A stretch of DNA of 58,328 nucleotides from JANRLL01 sp033762715 (GTDB taxonomy: Bacteria > Pseudomonadota > Alphaproteobacteria > Rickettsiales > SXRF01), in assembly GCA_033762715.1 (NCBI GenBank), contig JANRLL010000013.1, positions 1 to 58,328 on the forward strand, given 5' to 3'. The position numbers and the translations under genes are program-made. Of the stretch, positions 52,920 to 58,328 are shown one piece after another. Within the stretch, counting starts at the first letter, position 1; each line of letters opens with the position of its first letter. Below the pieces are notes generated by a model. It did not search any database and was not told where the DNA came from. It saw nothing but the letters and a program-made list of their open reading frames with translations.

Positions 52920-53936
52920 TTACGCGGAAATCTCAAGGAACCCCACCAATGCCTTAATTTCCCTGTAGGTAGCACGTGCTTGCTCATTGGCCCGAGCTGC
53001 TCCCTCGCCTATAATTCGGTCGATATAGCCAGTATCTTTCATCAGCTCGCGCATCTGGTTGGTAATAGGAGACAGATGCGAAACCGCCAATTCAGTGAGC
53101 AATTGTTTGAAGGCAGAAAAATTCATGCCTTTGAGTTCTGCTTCTATACCCTCTACAGGCATATCCTTAAATGCCGCATAGAGCGTAATTAGGTTCGATG
53201 CTTCCGGCCGCAATTCTGGATCGTACGTCACGCCTTCGGCCATATCCGATTTGGCTTTACGGAATTTAAGCGCAATGGTGTCGGCATCATCGGTAAGATT
53301 AATGCGTGAGTAGTCCGACTCATCCGATTTACTCATTTTCTTAGTACCATCACGCAAGCTCATCACCCGTGTCGCCTCACCCATAATGAGTGGCTCAGGC
53401 AACGGGAAAAAGTCGCATTCGTAATAGCGGTTAAACGCACCGGCAATATCACGCGCCAATTCCAGATGCTGCTTTTGATCTTCCCCTACCGGCACATGGG
53501 TTGCCTTATAGATCAGAATATCGGCCGCCATGAGCACGGGATAGCTATAAAGCCCCAACACAGCATTATCACGGTGCTTGCCGGCTTTTTCTTTAAATTG
53601 GGTCATGCGGTTAAGCCAGCCTAGCGGAGTATGGCAAGACAGCAGCCACGCCAGCTCGCTATGCGCGGAAACCGAAGATTGATTGAATATAAAGCTACGT
53701 TTTGGATCAATACCACACGCCACCAATGCGGCGGTCACCTCACGCGTGGCTTTGCGTAATTCATCCGGCTTTTGCGGCACGGTGATCGCATGCAGATCCA
53801 TAATGCCATATAGGCACTCAGCGCCGGTATCCTGCAGCTTTTTCCAATTGCGGATCGCGCCTAGATAATTGCCTAAATGCAGGTTTCCTGTGGGTTGAAC
53901 ACCCGATAGAATGCGTTGTATCGGTGATTGAGTCAT
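52920..53936 (-). CDS. trpS: Tryptophanyl-tRNA synthetase
   Basis: 338 residues, class I Rossmann fold. HLGN at 20-23 is the HIGH motif and KMSKS at 200-204 the second; SGVQPTGNLHLGNYLG and DLHAITVP are typical of TrpS. Charges tRNA-Trp. Divergent from hemB with about 70 bases between the starts. Confidence 0.97.
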   Translation of the reverse strand: MTQSPIQRILSGVQPTGNLHLGNYLGAIRNWKKLQDTGAECLYGIMDLHAITVPQKPDELRKATREVTAALVACGIDPKRSFIFNQSSVSAHSELAWLLSCHTPLGWLNRMTQFKEKAGKHRDNAVLGLYSYPVLMAADILIYKATHVPVGEDQKQHLELARDIAGAFNRYYECDFFPLPEPLIMGEATRVMSLRDGTKKMSKSDESDYSRINLTDDADTIALKFRKAKSDMAEGVTYDPELRPEASNLITLYAAFKDMPVEGIEAELKGMNFSAFKQLLTELAVSHLSPITNQMRELMKDTGYIDRIIGEGAARANEQARATYREIKALVGFLEISA

Positions 53937-54007
53937 TGCTTGTCTATGAAAAATATCGTATTTCTGCGTTTAGCGTTAAAACTTTTATAGGCTTTTGTCT
54001 ACGTTTT

Positions 54008-55006
54008 ATGTATTCTACCGGCCAGTATCCTGCAACCCGTTTACGCCGCACCCGCCTTTCTGGCTGGAGCCGCGATATGTTATCTGAATATCGCTTGTTG
54101 CCCTCGCAGCTCATTTGGCCGGTCTTTATCGTCGAAGGCAAAGCGGTTGAAATTCCCATAAGCTCAATGCCAGGTATCACGCGCATGAGCGTCGATATAC
54201 TGCTTAAAAAAGCTAAGATCGCCTATGAGCTGGGTATCAAAGCCATTGCGCTATTTCCCGTTATTGATGTGAGCCTGAAAACACCTAACGCCGATGAGGC
54301 GCTTAATCCCGATAACCTGATTTGCCGCGCGATTACAGCGCTCAAGGCCGAGCTGCCGGATATGGGTGTCATCTCTGATATTGCACTCGATCCCTATACA
54401 TCGCATGGCCAAGACGGCCTGGTTGAAAACGGACATATTCTCAATGATGCCACTGTCGATGTGCTCTGCCATCAAGCCTTGGTGCAAGCCGAGGCTGGAT
54501 GCGACATCGTGGCGCCCTCTGATATGATGGATGGGCGCATTGGCGCTATTCGTAATACCTTGGAACATGGCGGTTTTCACAACACCATGATCTTGGCCTA
54601 TGCTGCTAAATACGCCTCCAGCCTTTACGGCCCCTTCCGCGAAGCGGTGGGCTCAGATAAGGCGCTAGGTAAAGCCGATAAGCGCAGCTATCAAATGGAT
54701 CCGGCCAATGGCCGCGAGGCGATGCGCGAAATCAGCCTGGATATTCAGGAAGGCGCAGACTTGGTTATGGTGAAACCCGGGCTTGCCTATTTGGATATTA
54801 TCCACCGTGCCGCCAGCCAATTCGATATTCCAGTGCTAGCGTATCAAGTTAGCGGTGAATATGCGATGATCAAAGCGGCTGCTGAGAAAAATTGGATCGA
54901 TGGTGATGGCGTTATGATGGAAAGCCTGCTTGCTTTCATCCGCGCTGGCGCACAAGCCATCTTTACCTATGCTGCGTTAGATATTGCGCAGAAATTACGC
55001 GGCTGA
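54008..55006 (+). CDS. hemB: Delta-aminolevulinic acid dehydratase (porphobilinogen synthase), zinc-cysteine-free type
   Basis: 332 residues from MYSTGQYPATRLRRTR; upstream in-frame codons overlap the trpS start and are unlikely. Schiff-base lysines Lys201 (YAAKYASSLYGPFREA) and Lys256 (VMVKPGLAYLDI). The metal loop reads DIALDPYTSHGQDG (Asp124, Asp128, Asp136) in place of the three zinc cysteines, the Mg/metal-independent type seen in alphaproteobacteria and plants. Joins two ALA molecules in heme synthesis. Overlaps the convergent SapC gene by 12 bases. Confidence 0.97.
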   Translation: MYSTGQYPATRLRRTRLSGWSRDMLSEYRLLPSQLIWPVFIVEGKAVEIPISSMPGITRMSVDILLKKAKIAYELGIKAIALFPVIDVSLKTPNADEALNPDNLICRAITALKAELPDMGVISDIALDPYTSHGQDGLVENGHILNDATVDVLCHQALVQAEAGCDIVAPSDMMDGRIGAIRNTLEHGGFHNTMILAYAAKYASSLYGPFREAVGSDKALGKADKRSYQMDPANGREAMREISLDIQEGADLVMVKPGLAYLDIIHRAASQFDIPVLAYQVSGEYAMIKAAAEKNWIDGDGVMMESLLAFIRAGAQAIFTYAALDIAQKLRG

Positions 55007-55762
55007 TTTGGCCTCCAACTCAGTGGCCATATCGATCAGTGTGCGCCAATTCGTAGTCGACATCAGCGCCAGATAGATGAAAGGCAAAAAGCCTTTTTTG
55101 CGCAGATCTAAAAATGCTGCATCACTCAGCTCACCGAATTTTTGCTCATCGATCATCTGAAACCCGCCGATTAGAATTTTGCGCCCATTTGGCAGCGTCG
55201 CTTCCGACTGGTTGGTGACAAACAGCTGATGCTCCACTAATGCATCACAAAATTGCCGCGTGGTTTGTAGATGATTTTGAAAGGCGCTGCAGAAATCCAG
55301 CGCGTTTTTAAGTAATGGCGTGGGCTGTTTCTGACCATCATACAGGGCCTCAACGCCAAAGCCGATAGTCGTCCGATAATCAGCTGCCCCTTCATCGATA
55401 CAGAGCAACATTTCTTCACGGTCTGGCAAGCTGCTCAACACAAAGGGATATTTGCGTACGTAAGCGGGTATATAGGCACCTTTTTTCCAGTTTCCCTCCG
55501 CCCCTACAAAATAATTACTTTCTTCCAACCCTACGACAGCCACCGGAATAGGGTTTTTATCGGCGGTAAAAACGATAGGAAAATGCTTCGCCGCCTCAAT
55601 AAACTCAGCCACATTCACCAGAATCGCATTGGTAGCGCTGGCAAAGGACAAGTTCATGGTCGGCACAATGCCGGCTTGCCCATGGCGTTCAAAGGTGAGT
55701 GGCGCTGGCGCTTTAAAGAAAAGTGGAAGCTTTGCGTTGGATGCATCTAAATTTTCTGTCAT
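54995..55762 (-). CDS. SapC-family protein (copy 1)
   Basis: 255 residues. HGQAGIVPTMNLSFASATNA, VNVAEFIEAAKHFPIVFTAD, GAYIPAYVRKYPF and NGRKILIGGFQMIDEQKF are the conserved blocks of the SapC family, named after a Campylobacter fetus protein in the S-layer secretion locus. No signal peptide; cytoplasmic. The biochemical role is unknown. Shares all blocks with the next gene, a tandem duplicate, 28 nt apart. Confidence 0.88.
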   Translation of the reverse strand: MTENLDASNAKLPLFFKAPAPLTFERHGQAGIVPTMNLSFASATNAILVNVAEFIEAAKHFPIVFTADKNPIPVAVVGLEESNYFVGAEGNWKKGAYIPAYVRKYPFVLSSLPDREEMLLCIDEGAADYRTTIGFGVEALYDGQKQPTPLLKNALDFCSAFQNHLQTTRQFCDALVEHQLFVTNQSEATLPNGRKILIGGFQMIDEQKFGELSDAAFLDLRKKGFLPFIYLALMSTTNWRTLIDMATELEAKSAA

Positions 55763-55790
55763 ATTTCGCCCAAATTGAGTGATATTTGTA

Positions 55791-56600
55791 TTATTGCTCG
55801 CGCTTACTGGCCATATGCAAAATGCGCTTCCAGTTTGAAGCCGATACTAGAACCATATATACATATGGCAGCCATCCCTTCTTATGGAAAGAAAGAATCA
55901 CGTCTTGTGGCAGTTCATTAAATTTTTTCTCATCAATGACTTGAAATCCAGATAGCCGTACTTTTCTACCACTGGCCAACACCGCATCCGTCTGATTTGC
56001 AACTAATAAATCAAGCTCTTTTAGCGCACCACAAAATTGCTTTGTAAGCTGATGATGATTGTGAAAAGCAGTACAAAATTCCAATGCATTGCGAGTAAGT
56101 GCCGACGGCTTGTCACCATCAAAAAACGATTCCGCATCTTTTTTCTTGCTTATATCTCCGCAAAAAAATGGCGCTGACTCATCTACACACAACACAAATT
56201 GCTTATGTTCCGCTACTTCCATAAAAGCAAAAGGATATTTTCGAATATAGGCAGGAATATATGTATCTTCCTTCCATGCGCCTTTTGAATCCACAAAATA
56301 GTTGTGTTGCTCTAAGCCCAAGATAGCCAATGGCGTTGGATGGTCACCATCGGTAAAAACAATCGGGGAAAATTTGGAGACTTCAATAAACTCCACCACA
56401 TTAATAGCAACAGAATTAGCATTTTCTGCAAAGGAAAGATTTGACGAGGGCAATATCCCTGCCTTTGCATGACGCTGAATATCTATTGCAACAGGTGTTC
56501 TATAGAACAATGGATGCGAAGACTCCGCAGCACTAGCTCTCTTCTCTTGAGAAGAAACTGATTTCTCTTGTTTCTTCTTATCTTTTGCCAAACGCTTCAT
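55791..56600 (-). CDS. SapC-family protein (copy 2)
   Basis: 269 residues. Same blocks as copy 1: HAKAGILPSSNLSFAENANS, VVEFIEVSKFSPIVFTDGD, DTYIPAYIRKYPFAF, SGRKVRLSGFQVIDEKKF. It adds a ~28-residue Lys/Glu/Ser-rich N-terminal extension (KRLAKDKKKQEKSVSSQEKR). The DNA is clearly more AT-rich than copy 1, so the two copies have different histories or constraints. Starts 15 nt after the beta-helix gene stop, probably the same transcript. Confidence 0.87.
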   Translation of the reverse strand: MKRLAKDKKKQEKSVSSQEKRASAAESSHPLFYRTPVAIDIQRHAKAGILPSSNLSFAENANSVAINVVEFIEVSKFSPIVFTDGDHPTPLAILGLEQHNYFVDSKGAWKEDTYIPAYIRKYPFAFMEVAEHKQFVLCVDESAPFFCGDISKKKDAESFFDGDKPSALTRNALEFCTAFHNHHQLTKQFCGALKELDLLVANQTDAVLASGRKVRLSGFQVIDEKKFNELPQDVILSFHKKGWLPYVYMVLVSASNWKRILHMASKREQ

Positions 56601-56615
56601 TGCTTCAGAACACTA

Positions 56616-58328
56616 TTACTGAGCTGAACATGAGCTAGCGTTATAGCTCGGTGAGTAGCCACCGCCTAAGAAGCTATTGCCGCAATCACCCGAACCGCTA
56701 CCACCCGCCGAAGGCGATAGTGATGCCAGCTGCTCAGCAGAACCACCTGCTGCAGGAGAGAGGCTACCTAAATTATTAGCAGATAAATTTAGTACTGGCG
56801 TGGTAGCACTCAACAAACTCAGATTTACTTCCTGAATACGGAAACTATAGAAGCCATCCGTTAGTCCTTTAAGTATGGTTTGACCTGCAAAGGAGAAAGT
56901 TGTGCCCAGCACGTCAGCACTTCTATTCCGCACAAATTCATCTAGCGCCGATCCAAATACCGCGATGTCTTTGTAGAATACATTACCTACCAAGACGCTA
57001 TCGTTAAAGTCGAACGTCTTACTTTCTGCGTCAAGTAACTGCAGAAGGGTAAAGTCGTTCGCACGCACACCATCAAATGTTTGTTGGCTTGCATCTAACA
57101 CTTCACCTACCATGGCACCTTCAGAAAGCGTAAAGTACAGCGTATTACCTGTAAATGTGCTGCCATCACCTTCAAATTGTAGTGAGGTCCCCTCGCCTGC
57201 TAGGCTGATAGCAGTGAAACCACCATTAAATGCACTATCAGAAACCAATGTATTTGCAGAACCATTGGATGCTACTAATCCAGTAAAGTTATCGGTAAAC
57301 GTTACATTTTCCACATGGGTATCGCTGCTATTATCTAGCTGCAGACCGATGATGTTACCAATCAGGTTATCACCAAAGAAATCCGCGCTATTGCTATTTG
57401 CAAGCAACACACCAGTACCGCTATCACTGATCGTATTTGATGCGAAAGATAGGTTGTCGCTATTAGCCGCACCAATACCAATCACCGTATTTTCAATGGT
57501 ATTGTTATTAATAGTTGCATTGTCACTGTTTTCAAAATCAATGCCGATGCCACCACCTTCGACAGTATTGCCACTCACAACAGCATTTGCAGTGTCAGAC
57601 ACTAAGATATTCGTGCCATTATCAACCAAGTGGTTATTCAATATTTGTGCGCCATCGCTCGACAACACTGCAATACCATTTTGGAATGGATCAACAAAAT
57701 TGTTCTCAACAATCGCATCGGCACTATTCACGATAAGAATCCCGTTGATTCCATTAAGCGACGTGACCGTGTTATCCAATACATTAAGTTCTGTCACCGT
57801 ATCTGCACTGATGCCATTTGCATAATCAGCCAGTTCATTACCAGCAACTGTTACATCATCACCATTGCGAATCCAAATACCAGTTCCAGAACCACTTGCA
57901 CCATTGTTCAAGACATCAAGGTTATTTACAAAACGTGCATTAACGCCATTTTGTACGTTAGACAGCGTATTCTCTTCAACCGTTGCATCATTTACACGCA
58001 CCAATCGAATTGCGTTTACTGTACCATCAATGGTGTTTTCTGATACAGTCAGATCAGACGAATTGGTAATTACTACACCGTCTAAGGTAATATTAGAGAG
58101 TCTATTGTTCTCAACGTCAAAATCATTTGAGCCAGAAACACTAATACCATTTCTACCTACATTACGAACACGGTTTTCGCTGATTACAACGCCGTTGCTC
58201 GAACGCAGATCAATACCATCGCGGCCAATCTCACGCAGGCGGTTATCGGCGATCGTTACATCGCTAGCGTTGATTACACGGATACCGATCTGACCAATGT
58301 CACGAAGACGGTTTTGCTCAATATCGAA
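56616..58328 (-). CDS. Right-handed parallel beta-helix repeat protein (N-terminus outside the window)
   Basis: The frame stays open to the window edge: 570 codons here, start not seen. The first ~375 residues are about 17 coils of 22-23 residues with the pattern N-x-[LVI]-x(3)-x(2)-G-[IV]-x(6)-[DN]-x(2)-[VI], e.g. NRLREIGRDGIDLRSSNGVV. This is the NosD/pectate-lyase-type solenoid, usually a surface or secreted carbohydrate-binding or -cleaving protein. The C-terminal ~190 residues differ (TLLQLLDAESKTFDFNDSVL) and end in a Gly/Ser region with two Cys (GSGSGDCGNSFLGGGYSPSY). No catalytic residues can be assigned. Adjacent tandem SapC genes suggest export or surface display (inference). Confidence 0.82.
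   Translation of the reverse strand, partial: FDIEQNRLRDIGQIGIRVINASDVTIADNRLREIGRDGIDLRSSNGVVISENRVRNVGRNGISVSGSNDFDVENNRLSNITLDGVVITNSSDLTVSENTIDGTVNAIRLVRVNDATVEENTLSNVQNGVNARFVNNLDVLNNGASGSGTGIWIRNGDDVTVAGNELADYANGISADTVTELNVLDNTVTSLNGINGILIVNSADAIVENNFVDPFQNGIAVLSSDGAQILNNHLVDNGTNILVSDTANAVVSGNTVEGGGIGIDFENSDNATINNNTIENTVIGIGAANSDNLSFASNTISDSGTGVLLANSNSADFFGDNLIGNIIGLQLDNSSDTHVENVTFTDNFTGLVASNGSANTLVSDSAFNGGFTAISLAGEGTSLQFEGDGSTFTGNTLYFTLSEGAMVGEVLDASQQTFDGVRANDFTLLQLLDAESKTFDFNDSVLVGNVFYKDIAVFGSALDEFVRNRSADVLGTTFSFAGQTILKGLTDGFYSFRIQEVNLSLLSATTPVLNLSANNLGSLSPAAGGSAEQLASLSPSAGGSGSGDCGNSFLGGGYSPSYNASSCSAQ
57170..58328 (-). repeat. Tandem 66-69-bp coding repeats of the beta-helix
   Basis: Degenerate in-frame units of 22 or 23 codons, most beginning with Asn codons (NRL, NTI, NTV, NHL, NEL). 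The units nearest the right edge are more alike (four consecutive 23-residue units) than those nearer the C-terminus (22 residues, more varied), suggesting more recent expansion upstream. Confidence 0.75.

Noticed and set aside
57112..57825. 237-codon plus-strand frame opposite the beta-helix gene
   Set aside because: Antisense to Asn/Asp/Ser-rich repeats that rarely give stops. The minus frame shows a clear solenoid pattern and this frame shows none.
1..58328. CRISPR array, prophage, insertion sequence or toxin-antitoxin module
   Set aside because: No direct-repeat and spacer array, no cas, integrase, transposase, terminase or paired toxin-antitoxin genes were seen on either strand.

Overview
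The window reads as a continuous chromosomal segment of an alphaproteobacterium with roughly balanced base composition. The evidence is gene order and family type: tkt-gap-pgk-class I fba-thiE-efp-suhB, a YebC-ruvCAB-ybgC-tolQRAB-pal-ybgF-tilS-ftsH-glmM block, a HemB without the zinc cysteines, SapC-family proteins and a short alphaproteobacterial PAS protein. I cannot name the genus; a Rhodospirillales-like or deep-branching relative is my guess. No integrase, transposase, phage module or CRISPR array is visible. Both tRNA genes encode their CCA end.

Layout. 1-470: the last codons of an unknown gene, tRNA-Phe(GAA), a broken copy of its T-arm and acceptor end, and a promoter-like region. 467-7161: recJ translationally coupled to a 1504-residue DEDDh exonuclease of unfamiliar architecture, then a 57-residue lipoprotein gene in the opposite direction. 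7379-20057: an accessory surface-glycan and small-molecule modification region holding a DegT aminotransferase, a TPR/OGT-like glycosyltransferase, a FemAB-like acyltransferase, two methyltransferases, a glycosidase-like propeller, a GNAT enzyme, an SDR, a free-standing acyl carrier protein, a DltA-like adenylating ligase, a NeuD-like O-acetyltransferase, a TolC-type outer membrane channel and an unknown EExxH protein. 20059-20547: terminator, tRNA-Ala(UGC) and a ZauP/DUF4164-like coiled-coil gene.

20705-28327 is a tightly coupled central-carbon operon (transketolase, GAPDH, Pgk, an unknown protein, class I aldolase, ThiE, EF-P, inositol-monophosphatase family). 28432-30135 encodes an OmpA-domain protein with a very long Pro/Ala/Lys/Glu linker. 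30155-44070 is a long forward block: Holliday-junction processing (YebC, RuvC, RuvA, RuvB), the Tol-Pal envelope complex, then TilS, FtsH, GlmM and ThiD. A strong hairpin terminator lies between pal and ybgF.

44073-53936 is on the minus strand: an unknown membrane protein, gamma-carbonic anhydrase and ArgC, ribosomal proteins S9 and L13, a PAS protein coupled to pstB-pstA-pstC, a PhoR-like kinase and TrpS. pstS, phoU and phoB are not found here. hemB (54008-55006, +) faces two tandem SapC paralogues, which follow a right-handed beta-helix protein open to the right edge of the window.

The points most worth following are the RecJ-coupled giant exonuclease with a repeated small C-terminal module, the ACP/adenylation/acyltransferase/OGT glycan-decoration cluster, an EF-P with no Lys or Arg in the usual place at its loop tip, the beta-helix plus tandem SapC locus, and the TolC-coupled EExxH protein.
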